Assembly (NCBI GenBank): GCA_902406105.1
Contig: CABPCP010000051.1
Location: 1-22,657, forward strand
Direction of reading: 5' to 3'
Source: an uncultured Mordavella sp.
GTDB lineage: Bacteria > Bacillota > Clostridia > Lachnospirales > Lachnospiraceae
Length of the DNA: 22,657 nucleotides
The translations under genes and the position numbers were made by a program. The notes under the pieces were generated by a model. It was not told the origin of the DNA, did no database searches, and was given only the letters and a program-made list of their open reading frames with translations. Positions 7,264 to 15,382 of the stretch are shown here, piece after piece (within the stretch, counting starts at the first letter, position 1; each line of letters opens with the position of its first letter).

Positions 7264-8159
7264 TACAGCACCTCCATCTTTATCCCCCAAGTGGTTCCAT
7301 TTTTAACAGAAAATCCTCTGCAAAAGAAATCTTTAACATTAAGTTTCCGCATCTCAATCTCAAAGAGCAATTTATTCCATTGCTCATCACTTACACTGCC
7401 TTTTCTGCTGAATAATCCGTATAGCTTCCTCCAGATACTCCAATCATTGTCCAACGGCTTCTCTTCAATAACTGTAACCGGTTCTTCTTGCCGCACCTGT
7501 GCCAGCAATGTTGGTGTAAATAATTCACCCAATGTAAAACAAAGAGGTGCTTCTTCCTTCACATATTCACAAATCGGAACCAGTTTTAGTGGAAAAGCAG
7601 ACTGCCTCTGCACTTTTACAAACAGTCTGGCCGTATTATAAGCATCGCATAAACCATCATGGATTCTCCCCATTCTTTGTATACGACCAATATCCATTGC
7701 TTCTCCCAAAGCACACTGCTTTCTTACACCCAACATCTGATCAAAAGAATATTGGAAATCAACCCATCCATCTAAAATTTGTAGTATTTTAGGATTCTTA
7801 ATTCGTTTTACGTCCATCTCCGCCTTCAGTTGGTGATAATCTGACTCGCTCCATGACAGTACCACAGGATCGCGATCTCCAATCCAATTAGAAAAAGACA
7901 TAAGGGCACTTCTCAGTTTTGGTGCATTTTCCACCATCTCCTGTGCAATTCCCGTTAGATTTTGAATAAAGCTATCAATACGGCCATATTCCGGCTGCAC
8001 ATATGATGAAAACTCATCTACGATACGGTTCTCACCGTCTACCATGACTGCGCCTATCTGTATAATTTCTGACCTGTTTCCTCTCATTTTCTTTCTCGCA
8101 TTTCCGGTAACCACACACATTTCAAGGTCAACAATCACATAGTACCTTCTCTTTATCAT
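7263..8159 (-). CDS. DEDDh 3'-5' exonuclease, ERI-1/KapD-like
   Basis: About 298 residues. The N-terminal 180 residues hold the DEDDh exonuclease pattern: VDLE with D11 and E13, SWSESD with an Asp at about 107, and HDGLCDAYNTA with H167 and D172. These would bind two metal ions and remove nucleotides from 3' ends of DNA or RNA. The spacing and the SWSESDY motif are closest to the ERI-1/KapD subgroup rather than the DnaQ proofreading subunit. The last 110 residues (about 190-298) match nothing I recognise. The ATG at 8159 is preferred over two earlier ATGs because they sit directly on the AGGAG. It is coupled to the next gene by TAATG overlap. RNA or DNA preference cannot be told. Confidence 0.82.
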   Translation of the reverse strand: MIKRRYYVIVDLEMCVVTGNARKKMRGNRSEIIQIGAVMVDGENRIVDEFSSYVQPEYGRIDSFIQNLTGIAQEMVENAPKLRSALMSFSNWIGDRDPVVLSWSESDYHQLKAEMDVKRIKNPKILQILDGWVDFQYSFDQMLGVRKQCALGEAMDIGRIQRMGRIHDGLCDAYNTARLFVKVQRQSAFPLKLVPICEYVKEEAPLCFTLGELFTPTLLAQVRQEEPVTVIEEKPLDNDWSIWRKLYGLFSRKGSVSDEQWNKLLFEIEMRKLNVKDFFCRGFSVKNGTTWGIKMEVL

Positions 8160-8171
8160 CGTCATCATCTC

Positions 8172-8351
8172 CTAGAAATCATATTTGTCAGGATTCAGCC
8201 CGGCTCTTAACAATAACTTTCTTCTGTCTTCAGCATACATAAATTCCAGCTTAACCGGATCCAATCCTGATAATTCTAATTCGGTTATCTCTACAGCACA
8301 GCTCCTTCTGGTAATATCAGTCTCATCCATACATCTGCAGTGATTACTCAT
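8172..8351 (-). CDS. Small Cys-containing hypothetical protein
   Basis: About 59 residues, not recognised. It begins MSNHCRCMDETD and has a third Cys shortly after (RRSC), so a metal-binding N-terminus is conceivable; the rest is acidic and helical (AEDRRKLLLRAGLNPDKYDF). The ATG at 8351 has a strong GGAAGG-AAGGTGGGAG region before it, better than the ATG 14 codons upstream. It ends 12 bases before the exonuclease start and is the first gene of the four-gene cluster. Confidence 0.6.
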   Translation of the reverse strand: MSNHCRCMDETDITRRSCAVEITELELSGLDPVKLEFMYAEDRRKLLLRAGLNPDKYDF

Positions 8352-8435
8352 ACTCCCACCTTCCTTCCTAATCGTCATTTTCTTTAAGTGCATCCCACAT
8401 AAAGAGTTATGATTTGTCTCATCTTATGAGCTAAG

Positions 8436-8474
8436 AATAAGCTGACAGCTGGGGTATAAAAACACCAGCTTATT
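8436..8474 (-). promoter_or_regulatory. Hairpin in the leader of the exonuclease-HIRAN cluster
   Basis: AATAAGCTG and CAGCTTATT form a perfect 9-bp inverted repeat about 85 bases upstream of the 8351 start. An inner alternative, AGCTGG with CCAGCT, competes with it. On the minus strand no T-run follows. It may be an operator or a mutually exclusive leader structure. No convincing promoter was found between 8351 and 8520. Confidence 0.35.
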
Positions 8475-8521
8475 TTGTGGACACTTTTTTACTAAAATTC
8501 AACATATTGTATTTGAGCATT

Positions 8522-8551
8522 AAAAAAGGCCCGGGAATTTTCTCCCAGGCC
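8522..8551 (-). terminator. Rho-independent terminator
   Basis: On the minus strand GGCCTGGGA and TCCCGGGCC pair over nine positions with one G-U and a 6-base loop, followed by six T. It lies about 30 bases after the stop of the decayed gene at 8582-8827 and separates the ICE transfer region from the exonuclease cluster. It is the strongest terminator in the window. Confidence 0.85.
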
Positions 8552-8581
8552 ACATAATTCGGTCACACCCTTTAATAAAAA

Positions 8582-8827
8582 TCACTGAAGAGGTAAATTT
8601 TTAATCACCAATTCAATCTTCTCCGCATCATACGGTGGCACCAAATGAATTGACAATCGACCTTTGTCAATAAGATACGTCACACCGCCCTCCTTATTTA
8701 CCGCTTTCTTTCTACAAAGCTCCGGATATTTCCTGCTGAAATTAGCCAGCCGTCGTTTCAGGTTGACATTATAAGTAAAGACATCAACCTGATCCTCTGC
8801 CTCATTAAAGAGGAGATTGTTTCTTTT
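8582..8827 (-). pseudogene. Remnant of a small mobile-element protein
   Basis: On the minus strand 81 codons stay open and give a well-formed C-terminal portion: LLFNEAEDQVDVFTYNVNLK, then a basic helix, GGVTYLIDKGRLSIHLVPP, and the end KNLPLQ. It resembles small proteins of unknown function carried by ICEs of Firmicutes, from memory only. An in-frame TGA at 8828-8830 cuts it off upstream and no start codon with a ribosome binding site exists inside. The frame beyond the stop (VFEAYKV) looks like continuing coding sequence. I read it as a decayed gene whose terminator survives at 8522-8551. The whole stretch 8352-8985 otherwise contains only hairpins and no intact gene. Confidence 0.6.
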
Positions 8828-8907
8828 TCATACTTTGTAAGCTTCAAATACTCCCTCCTTCCCGACATGTGAACTGGACACTAACCTGCCTAGGTATATA
8901 AACTATC

Positions 8908-8955
8908 GCCTCACGATTTTTACGTTCAAAAAATGCCATCGCGATGAGGCTTTTT
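8908..8955 (+). terminator. Terminator-like hairpin between DUF4316 and the remnant gene
   Basis: GCCTCA and TGAGGC pair, extended by CGAT/ATCG across a 3-base bulge and a loop of about 20 bases, followed by CTTTTTC on the plus strand. On the minus strand the T-run is weak (GTTTATATA). It may close the ICE operon in the minus direction or be bidirectional. The bulge and large loop make this a weak call. Confidence 0.35.
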
Positions 8956-8985
8956 CATCACCAAATGCGTCTGAGCCACATACAA

Positions 8986-9852
8986 TCAGGCCTTCTCCCT
9001 TACCATCTGCTTTTCCAGATACTTAGGAACCGGCCTCCCTGTCCTTTTGGCAATAGCGATCTGCTTTTCCCGCAGCTTTTTCACAACTGATACACGTTTC
9101 TCAGGCTTCTTTTCTACATCCGGAAGCGCCTTCCCCGGATGATCTTTCTGGAGATTGACACATCCATCGATCGCATCATAATTGACCTCCATCCCGGACT
9201 CCCAGCTTCTCTCATAATGACCATTCTCATATGCTTTCTGCCACAGTTCCAGCCTATTCATCAGTCCCTGTCTGTTCTGCATTTTATTACGATCCGCTTC
9301 CTTTATCTGATCCTTTTGCACATATCCACGAAGGATCTCTTTTGTCTTCTGATCGAAGCCTTTTTCACATGCCTCCATAATCTTCTTTCCATAGCAGTCC
9401 AGGATAACACTGGGGATATTCTGATGGTATTTCTGATGTTCCATAAGAAAAAACTGCCGGCCGTCTATAATGATCTCATCTGCAGCCATCCAGTTTCCAT
9501 CCATGCCGTCAATCCGATAATCTTTCGTATCCAGTGTTACAAGCGCCCCTGCTGTATTGATCCGGATAAATCCGGCGATCCGTCTGGGCAGATCCTCATC
9601 TGCGTAATAACAGGCTATTTCCCCGTTCCGATTCAAAACAATCACATCACTGGCTTCTCTGATATCGGCTATTTTTCTCCAAATATCCATAATCGTTTCT
9701 TCTATCTGGATATGCGAGATATGGATCTGCCGATAAAGGCCAATCCATATCTGTCGGTTTTCACTCATGACCTGGTCATAGGATTTTCTCCACAGTTCTT
9801 TTCCTGCCTTATGGGGATCAACCCGATAAAGAGCATACTGATCAGTTCTCAT
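8986..9852 (-). CDS. DUF4316 / YodL-like mobile-element protein
   Basis: A 288-residue protein of a family common in Firmicutes ICEs and usually called DUF4316; biochemical function unknown. The N-terminal part contains a YodL-type core, SDVIVLNRNGEIACYYAD (about residues 88-105), then FIRINTAGALVTLDTKDYRI and DEIIIDGRQFFLMEHQKY. The C-terminus is basic and ends in KLREKQIAIAKRTGRPVPKY, a conserved tail of the family. The ATG overlaps the end of the preceding gene by 11 bases with GGAGG 6 bases upstream. It is the last intact gene of the ICE operon in this window. Confidence 0.8.
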   Translation of the reverse strand: MRTDQYALYRVDPHKAGKELWRKSYDQVMSENRQIWIGLYRQIHISHIQIEETIMDIWRKIADIREASDVIVLNRNGEIACYYADEDLPRRIAGFIRINTAGALVTLDTKDYRIDGMDGNWMAADEIIIDGRQFFLMEHQKYHQNIPSVILDCYGKKIMEACEKGFDQKTKEILRGYVQKDQIKEADRNKMQNRQGLMNRLELWQKAYENGHYERSWESGMEVNYDAIDGCVNLQKDHPGKALPDVEKKPEKRVSVVKKLREKQIAIAKRTGRPVPKYLEKQMVREKA

Positions 9853-10102
9853 CGTCAGCCTCCTCTATATTATTCAGATATTCCTCCAGGCCCAGGGAAT
9901 AAAATAATTCGTCCTCCGTCTGCTGCAGCTTTTCAATCGTAGATGACAATAGCAGAATCATCTTTTCATCTGAGAGATCTTCTTTTGTTTCTTCGATCAC
10001 ATCAAGCGCACCCTTCAGAACATCAATTGTTTCCTCCCTGGTTCTGGCAGCATAAGCGGCCACCAGCGTTAATTCATCTTCATCAAATCGTGTCTGGCTC
10101 AT
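9842..10102 (-). CDS. Putative transposon-transfer assisting protein (TTRAP-like)
   Basis: About 86 acidic residues (SQTRFDEDELTLVAAYAART then two predicted helices) matching the small family annotated as transposon-transfer assisting protein in Tn1549-like elements; mechanism unknown. The ATG at 10102 is chosen because GGGAGG lies 7 bases before it and it forms an ATGA overlap with the stop of the ArdC-like gene. An ATG two codons upstream sits too close to the ribosome binding site. It in turn overlaps the DUF4316 gene. Confidence 0.72.
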   Translation of the reverse strand: MSQTRFDEDELTLVAAYAARTREETIDVLKGALDVIEETKEDLSDEKMILLLSSTIEKLQQTEDELFYSLGLEEYLNNIEEADDEN

Positions 10103-12048
10103 AAACATTCCTCCCTTCTCTTGAGCGTGATCTTTACTTCTTTATTTTCATTCTTTGGTACGGTTCTTGCCGCTTCACGGGCTTTCAGTTCCTTTTCAGC
10201 CTCCGCTATCGCTTTCTGCACATGAACATTTTCCCGAAAATAAGGAATTGAATTAATTGTTTCTTTCTGGATACGGTTTCCACTGACCAGCTCAAATTCA
10301 CCTTCATAATCGCTTCCATCCTTCAGATCGAATCCAATACACTTTATTCCATGCATCCGCTCCGGCGGAATGCTGTCATAGATCCGAAAAGCTTCCTGCA
10401 GTGACAAATCCTGATGGTACTCTCCCAGAACGGGAAATTCTGAACACTCAGCCACATAAAATCGGATATTGGAGTCTTCATCCAAGTGACTGACCCTCTC
10501 TGTCAGCTGACCTATTCCCAGCTCTGCCTTTCTTTCCAGTGCAAAAGCCGGAAGTTCCGTAAATCCAAATTGATCCACATAATAAGCCCGCAGTTCATGA
10601 TTCCGGTTCATGACCACCACATCACTGACCGACATAGAATGGGCTTTGAAGTCAGCGGGCGGCAGATCATTGAACATGCTGTAAAGTGTTTCCAGATCAT
10701 CCGATTTCAATAGAATTCCGGAATAAACACATTCATAATCCGCAGCGACCACTTCCAGTCCTTCTTTATTGATATAATCCATGCCAAGGAATCTATACTG
10801 CTCTGCTTTTGATCCTTCTTTAATCTGATAGATGGAAAATCGCTCCCCGTTGTCTTCATACATCATCTCTTCTGAACTCTTTTCAAACCGTTCCGGATAA
10901 AGAACTCTCTGGATCCGTTCTGCCGTAAACTGATCATCGATACCGCCCTGTCCAAACCAGGTCTCTACATCATCCCAGGAGTCTGCATACAGAACCCCTG
11001 ATAACTGATGTACGCCGTCCGGCACGAACCGGAGATGGTCATCTGTACTGCCCTTTTCATCAAAGTAATACCCGGCAGCTTCCATCGCAGGAAGGAATTT
11101 CTCTTTCTTTTCCTCCTGTCTCTGCACATTTCTCTCTGCCAACAGTTCCCTCATCTTTATGCTCAGCTCATCAATCATTTTCCCAGCCGTGTGCCGGATC
11201 GTATCCATTGATGTTTTCAGTTCTTTCATATCCCTTCCGGAACTCCAGTTTGCAATGTATGGGAAACTATACTCCGAGGTATCTATTCCGAATGCACTGC
11301 ACACACAGTAAGCAACAGACTCTGCCTCTACTTCTGCTGTCAGCCGGTCTTTCTTTTCTCCTTTTGCCTTCATTTCATCACGGTCATGGAGTCTGGCGTG
11401 CCCGGACTCATGGATTGCGGTCTTGATTGTCTGGCTTTCGCTCATCCCTTTCCGGATCACGATTTCTTTATCCTCATTGTGATAGTACCCTTTCGCATTT
11501 CCTGAAATCTCATCAAATCGGATCGGTACTGGAGATACTGCGGTAATTGCTTCCATGAACAGATCGTAATCATTAACTGCCTCTTTCAGTTCTTCCGGCA
11601 CCATCAGGTCGATGGGATCTCCAACTGTCTGAGCAATATCAAAGACGGTAATCGCCTTAAACCGGGGGATCTTCACTTCCACCTCTTTCATGATCGAGTC
11701 TCCATTTTCATTCAGAACCGGACGCCCTTCCTTGTCCAAGACTTCCTGCATCTGCTTTTTCTTGATCGGCGTCGGGGCAATAATCGTAATCCCTTTCTCT
11801 CCCTTCATGACCTGACGTCCCATAGACTGCCAGTTCCGGTATCCTGTCACAAGCGTTGCATCCGGCCGCTGAAGTGCGATCAACATCGTGTTATTGAAAG
11901 AATAATTATGGAACTTCGCCATTGTCTGCAGGTATTCCGTGTATCTTTCACTGGTAAATATTTCAGAAACGCCTTCTTCCAGAGACTGCAGAATACTGTC
12001 CATATCTCTTCCTTTCAGCTGAAAAGATGTATTTCTATTTTCTTCCAT
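10099..12048 (-). CDS. ArdC-like antirestriction / metallopeptidase / YodL fusion protein
   Basis: 649 residues with at least three parts. Residues about 15-100 are the ArdC N-terminal single-stranded-DNA-binding domain (FTSERYTEYLQTMAKFHNYS, RNWQSMGRQVMKGEKGI). Residues about 150-290 are a zinc metallopeptidase-like domain with HESGH at 213-217 and acidic EVEAE around 239-243. Residues about 400-510 are a YodL domain (FSIYQIKEG to SDVVVMNRNHELRAYYVD). The last 130 residues are a further domain often found with YodL. ArdC proteins protect incoming single strands from host nucleases or restriction during conjugation. An AGGAGG lies 7 bases before the ATG. A strong terminator-like hairpin sits just upstream. 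The carriage of both antirestriction and restriction genes on the same element is discussed in the findings. Confidence 0.85.
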   Translation of the reverse strand: MEENRNTSFQLKGRDMDSILQSLEEGVSEIFTSERYTEYLQTMAKFHNYSFNNTMLIALQRPDATLVTGYRNWQSMGRQVMKGEKGITIIAPTPIKKKQMQEVLDKEGRPVLNENGDSIMKEVEVKIPRFKAITVFDIAQTVGDPIDLMVPEELKEAVNDYDLFMEAITAVSPVPIRFDEISGNAKGYYHNEDKEIVIRKGMSESQTIKTAIHESGHARLHDRDEMKAKGEKKDRLTAEVEAESVAYCVCSAFGIDTSEYSFPYIANWSSGRDMKELKTSMDTIRHTAGKMIDELSIKMRELLAERNVQRQEEKKEKFLPAMEAAGYYFDEKGSTDDHLRFVPDGVHQLSGVLYADSWDDVETWFGQGGIDDQFTAERIQRVLYPERFEKSSEEMMYEDNGERFSIYQIKEGSKAEQYRFLGMDYINKEGLEVVAADYECVYSGILLKSDDLETLYSMFNDLPPADFKAHSMSVSDVVVMNRNHELRAYYVDQFGFTELPAFALERKAELGIGQLTERVSHLDEDSNIRFYVAECSEFPVLGEYHQDLSLQEAFRIYDSIPPERMHGIKCIGFDLKDGSDYEGEFELVSGNRIQKETINSIPYFRENVHVQKAIAEAEKELKAREAARTVPKNENKEVKITLKRREECL

Positions 12049-12063
12049 CTCATGTCCTCCTTA

Positions 12064-12102
12064 TAAAAAGTCCCCGCCGCTGTCTTAGGACAGCAGGCAG
12101 GG
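12064..12102 (-). terminator. Strong intra-operon terminator-like hairpin before the ArdC gene
   Basis: On the minus strand CCCTGCC-T-GCTGTC pairs with GACAGC-GGCGGGG around a CTAA loop with a single bulged T, followed by ACTTTTTAT. The AGGAGG of the ArdC gene begins within about five bases of the T-run. It should stop most transcripts from the DUF5688 gene unless read through or antiterminated. Confidence 0.75.
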
Positions 12103-12119
12103 AAAATCTAAAATCGTTC

Positions 12120-13190
12120 CTACAGTTCCATATCCGTAGATTTATGTTTGATCCGCTCCGGATGGACAGCTTTTTCTGCCGCTGTCTCCTTAACAGGTTC
12201 CTGTTTTCCAATATCCTGTTCCTTCGCCCTTTTTCTCTCTGTAAAAGCCTCAGCTTTTTCAAATACATGGTCTCTGGTATCGTAATGATACACTTCATCT
12301 GTCAGGCAGTCTTCCGGGGCAACCTGCGTTTCATTAATTTCTGTCACCATCTCTTTTAATTCCGAGTAGGAAAGTCTTCCATCATCAGGAGCAACAATAA
12401 TTTCATGCACAGATGAAGGGAGAATAAAGAAATCTCCTTTTATTTCTTCACCAAGCTGATCCATAACGCCCGGATAGAACACAGCAGCCGCCCCGTCTAT
12501 ACCAGTTTCATTTGTTACTACAATCAAAGGATTATCCTGATTTGCTTCGTCCATCCTTTCTTTTGCATCCCGGATTTCTTCTTCGGATGCTCCCATCTCC
12601 TTCATCCCATCCAAAGTCATTCTGCCAAGCAACTCTCCCAGATTATTAATTTTTACTGGCGTAATAACCGGACTGTTTGCCAGAGCATCCTTATAAAGCT
12701 GATTTCTGGTCACTCCATAGGTCTCCATCATCCGGTTGGTTACAATAGCAGAAGCTCTTCCCGCTTCCGTTTCCTCAACAGCAATGTGAAACGTAATGGC
12801 CAGATCTTCCCGCTCAACAAAAGGTACGCCTTCCAGCACCTGTACATTTTTATCCGCATTAGATACTCTCATGAAAAGGTGTTTTTTCGCTTCTTCATAC
12901 TGAGTCAGGCGGCTCACATCAAAGCGCTCCGGTTCTTTCTGGATGATCTGCGATATCTGCTCAAGTACGTCCGTGATACGAAACTTTGGATTTTCATAGT
13001 ACTGCCTGTACAAGTCAGTAAGATTAATCGTGGGGATCCGATCGTCTCCCGGCCTGATCACGGTAAGCCCCATATACCGGTTATTCAGTTTCTGCTGTTC
13101 CCGGATTGTGACCTGGGCATCCTGGTATGACTCAGGAAGATATTCTTTGATATGATTCTTAATTGATTCCATAAATGTTTCAAAATTCAT
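12120..13190 (-). CDS. DUF5688-family protein
   Basis: 356 residues of a family found in ICEs of Clostridia, function unknown. It begins NFETFMESIKNHIKEYLP, has a mid-section VTNRMMETYGVTRNQLYKDA, and contains FFILPSSVHEIIVAPDD near residue 280, the best conserved stretch of the family as I recall it. The C-terminal 50 residues are charged and low in complexity (AFTERKRAKEQDIGKQEPVK). ATG at 13190 is chosen over a GTG two codons earlier because GGAGG is then 8 bases away. It starts 12 bases after topB ends. Confidence 0.75.
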   Translation of the reverse strand: MNFETFMESIKNHIKEYLPESYQDAQVTIREQQKLNNRYMGLTVIRPGDDRIPTINLTDLYRQYYENPKFRITDVLEQISQIIQKEPERFDVSRLTQYEEAKKHLFMRVSNADKNVQVLEGVPFVEREDLAITFHIAVEETEAGRASAIVTNRMMETYGVTRNQLYKDALANSPVITPVKINNLGELLGRMTLDGMKEMGASEEEIRDAKERMDEANQDNPLIVVTNETGIDGAAAVFYPGVMDQLGEEIKGDFFILPSSVHEIIVAPDDGRLSYSELKEMVTEINETQVAPEDCLTDEVYHYDTRDHVFEKAEAFTERKRAKEQDIGKQEPVKETAAEKAVHPERIKHKSTDMEL

Positions 13191-13202
13191 ATGCACTTCC
13201 TC

Positions 13203-15317
13203 CTATGCTCTTTTTTTAGTTTTTCTGTTGTAATTCTTCTTTGGAAAGGACAGGGAAAACTCTACCTTCCCATCATCCTGCGCTTTCATCAGAAGATCCG
13301 CCTCAAAATAGCGATCCTTCTTTGCGGAATACAAATCTTTCACATGAATGCTGCCATTCTTCAAAAGTTCTGCCGCCATACGCTTATCAATGGTTTTTCT
13401 CATACTCTGCAGATATCTGGTTTCTTTCCAGAGTGCAAAGTTACACTCTCTGCTGCTGCAGTAGAAATTTTTCTTCCCTTCATAAACCAGGCTTCCACAT
13501 ACAGGACAGGTTCCGATGCTTTCCCGACTCTGAAATCTGCCGGACTCTTCTTCACTGATCTGATCGCATCCGTTCAGCATCATTGTGATCAGATTCCGGA
13601 TCCCAGTCAGGAACTGTTCCGGCTGGATCTTTCCGTGTTCCATTTCCAGCAGCTGATTCTCCCATTCGGCCGTCATAGATGCCGATTTCAGATAATCCGG
13701 AAGGATCTCGATCAGGGACTGTCCGTCATCTGTAGCCACGATCTGTTTCCCTTTCCTGCAGGCGTACTGGGAATGGACCAGTTTTTCAATGATCGATGCC
13801 CTGGTTGCCGGAGTCCCAAGTCCTTTCTTCTCTGTATCCGCATCAAATTCCTTATTTCCTGCCGTCTCCATTGCTGCAAGCAGCGTATCCTCCGTATAGG
13901 GTTTCGGCGGAGAAGTGAAATGTTCCGTCACCTTTGCTTCCACATGATAGAAGGTCTTCCCTTTTTTCACCTTTGGAATCGTCCCCTTTGCAGCCTCTTT
14001 CGGATCCTCTATAACAATGCCGTCAGGATTTCGGAAACAAGCTTCGTAAATCTTCCAGCCCTGTTCCATAATCTCTTTCCCTTTCGCATGGAAATGCTCA
14101 CCCTCGCATTCAACTTCCACAGAAATCTCACGGAAAACATGATCCCTGCTGACAGCCTCCACCGTGTGTACGGCAACCAGAAACAGGATCTTCTGCTCCG
14201 TTTCCTTCAGGTCGTCCAGATGAGCATCTGCAATCTCTACAGTGGGGATGATTGCATGGTGATCGGACACTTTTTTATTGTTCATGACCCGGCTAAGATC
14301 CGGTTTTTCCGGTTTCTCAAAAGGCCCCATCAGCTGATATTTCTCATGGATCACACGGATCACCTGTCTGGCAGTTGTCTCCATATCTTCCGTCAGGAAA
14401 TTACTGTCTGTCCTTGGATAGGTGATCAATTTTTCTTCATAAAGGCTCTGGGCAGCCGTAAGAGTCTGCTGCGCCGTAAAGCCATAAATGCGGTTTGCCT
14501 CTCTTTGCAGGGTAGTTAAGTCGTAGAGTCTGGGCGGTTTCACGTTCTTCTCTACACTCTCACAGCACATCACATGAGCATCTTTCCCGTCGCACAGGTT
14601 CTGGAGTTTTTCAGCTTCCTTCGGATCAAAGATCTTCTGCCGTTCCGCTTTCATGCCGTCACAATCCAGTTCCACGTTGAAATACTTCTCCTTCCGGAAC
14701 TTTTTGATCTGTTCCATCCGCTCTACCAGCATGGCAAGCGTCGGGGTCTGAACCCTTCCTACTGTAAGTTTCTTATAATACTTGGTTGTAAATGCCCTGG
14801 TCGCGTTCATTCCTACCAGCCAGTCCGCTTTTGCACGGCAGACAGCCGCCTCCGCCAGATTCCGGTATTCTTCTGCATCTTTCAGCTGTTCCATGCCCGC
14901 CCGGATCGCACTGTCTTCCATGGAGCTGACCCAGAGACGTTTCACCGGCTTTCTGCTTCCGGAAAGCTGATACACCCGCCGGAAGATCAGTTCCCCTTCT
15001 CTTCCTGCATCACAGGCATTTACCACATACTCTACATCCGGACTGTTCAGCAGCCGTTTCAGTGTATAAAACTGTTCTTTTTTCTCCTGGGAAACTGCCA
15101 GTTTCCACTCATCCGGAATGATAGGAAGATCTTCATACTTCCAGCTTTCATATCTTTTATCATAGCCATCCGGCGGCAGATATTCCGCCAGATGCCCCAG
15201 ACACCAGCTCACGATACAGCCCTTTCCGGAAAGAAATCCTTCCTCCCTGTTCTCCGCCCCGATCACACGGGCGATCGCTCTTGATACGCTTGGTTTTTCT
15301 GCAATCACAAGATACAT
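13203..15317 (-). CDS. topB: DNA topoisomerase III
   Basis: A 704-residue type IA topoisomerase of the TopB type, which cuts and passes single strands and resolves or relaxes DNA; ICE copies are thought to help process DNA during transfer. The Toprim domain starts MYLVIAEKPSVSRAIARVIG and holds CDAGREGELI (102-110), metal-binding acidic residues. The active-site Tyr is Y300 in LITYPRTDSN. The C-terminus has a zinc-ribbon pattern CPVC...CSSREC at about 605-625, then a basic tail. GGAGG lies 9 bases before the ATG. It is a complete gene of usual length. Confidence 0.97.
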   Translation of the reverse strand: MYLVIAEKPSVSRAIARVIGAENREEGFLSGKGCIVSWCLGHLAEYLPPDGYDKRYESWKYEDLPIIPDEWKLAVSQEKKEQFYTLKRLLNSPDVEYVVNACDAGREGELIFRRVYQLSGSRKPVKRLWVSSMEDSAIRAGMEQLKDAEEYRNLAEAAVCRAKADWLVGMNATRAFTTKYYKKLTVGRVQTPTLAMLVERMEQIKKFRKEKYFNVELDCDGMKAERQKIFDPKEAEKLQNLCDGKDAHVMCCESVEKNVKPPRLYDLTTLQREANRIYGFTAQQTLTAAQSLYEEKLITYPRTDSNFLTEDMETTARQVIRVIHEKYQLMGPFEKPEKPDLSRVMNNKKVSDHHAIIPTVEIADAHLDDLKETEQKILFLVAVHTVEAVSRDHVFREISVEVECEGEHFHAKGKEIMEQGWKIYEACFRNPDGIVIEDPKEAAKGTIPKVKKGKTFYHVEAKVTEHFTSPPKPYTEDTLLAAMETAGNKEFDADTEKKGLGTPATRASIIEKLVHSQYACRKGKQIVATDDGQSLIEILPDYLKSASMTAEWENQLLEMEHGKIQPEQFLTGIRNLITMMLNGCDQISEEESGRFQSRESIGTCPVCGSLVYEGKKNFYCSSRECNFALWKETRYLQSMRKTIDKRMAAELLKNGSIHVKDLYSAKKDRYFEADLLMKAQDDGKVEFSLSFPKKNYNRKTKKRA

Positions 15318-15338
15318 ACGTCTATTCCTCCTTCAATG

Positions 15339-15372
15339 AAAAAAGAGAGAGAGCTTTGTGCAATCCCTCTCC
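15339..15372 (-). terminator. Terminator-like hairpin before topB
   Basis: On the minus strand GGAGAG pairs with CTCTCT across a 13-base loop and is followed by CTTTTTTC, about 9 bases before the topB ribosome binding site. The stem is only five or six pairs with a G-U, so it is weaker than those at 12064 and 18697, but the arrangement is the same. Confidence 0.45.
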
Positions 15373-15382
15373 ATAAAATCTT

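Noticed and set aside
8475..8885. Short similar phrases tgtggacact and actggacact as insertion-sequence ends around the decayed gene
   Set aside because: The match is too short and imperfect, the phrases are not inverted, and no transposase remnant lies between them.
9139..9942. Plus-strand frame of 267 codons opposite DUF4316
   Set aside because: Antisense shadow: it covers a recognised family gene, has a composition typical of reverse reading and no supporting start signals.
12050..12298. Separate small minus-strand gene between DUF5688 and the ArdC-like gene
   Set aside because: It overlaps the DUF5688 end in another frame and runs through a terminator hairpin; no family resemblance.
13191..15284. 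Long plus-strand open frames (442 and 236 codons) opposite topB
   Set aside because: They are antisense to a full-length, motif-complete topB, are rich in Phe, Leu, His and Cys in the manner of reverse-strand shadows, and have no ribosome binding sites of the local type.
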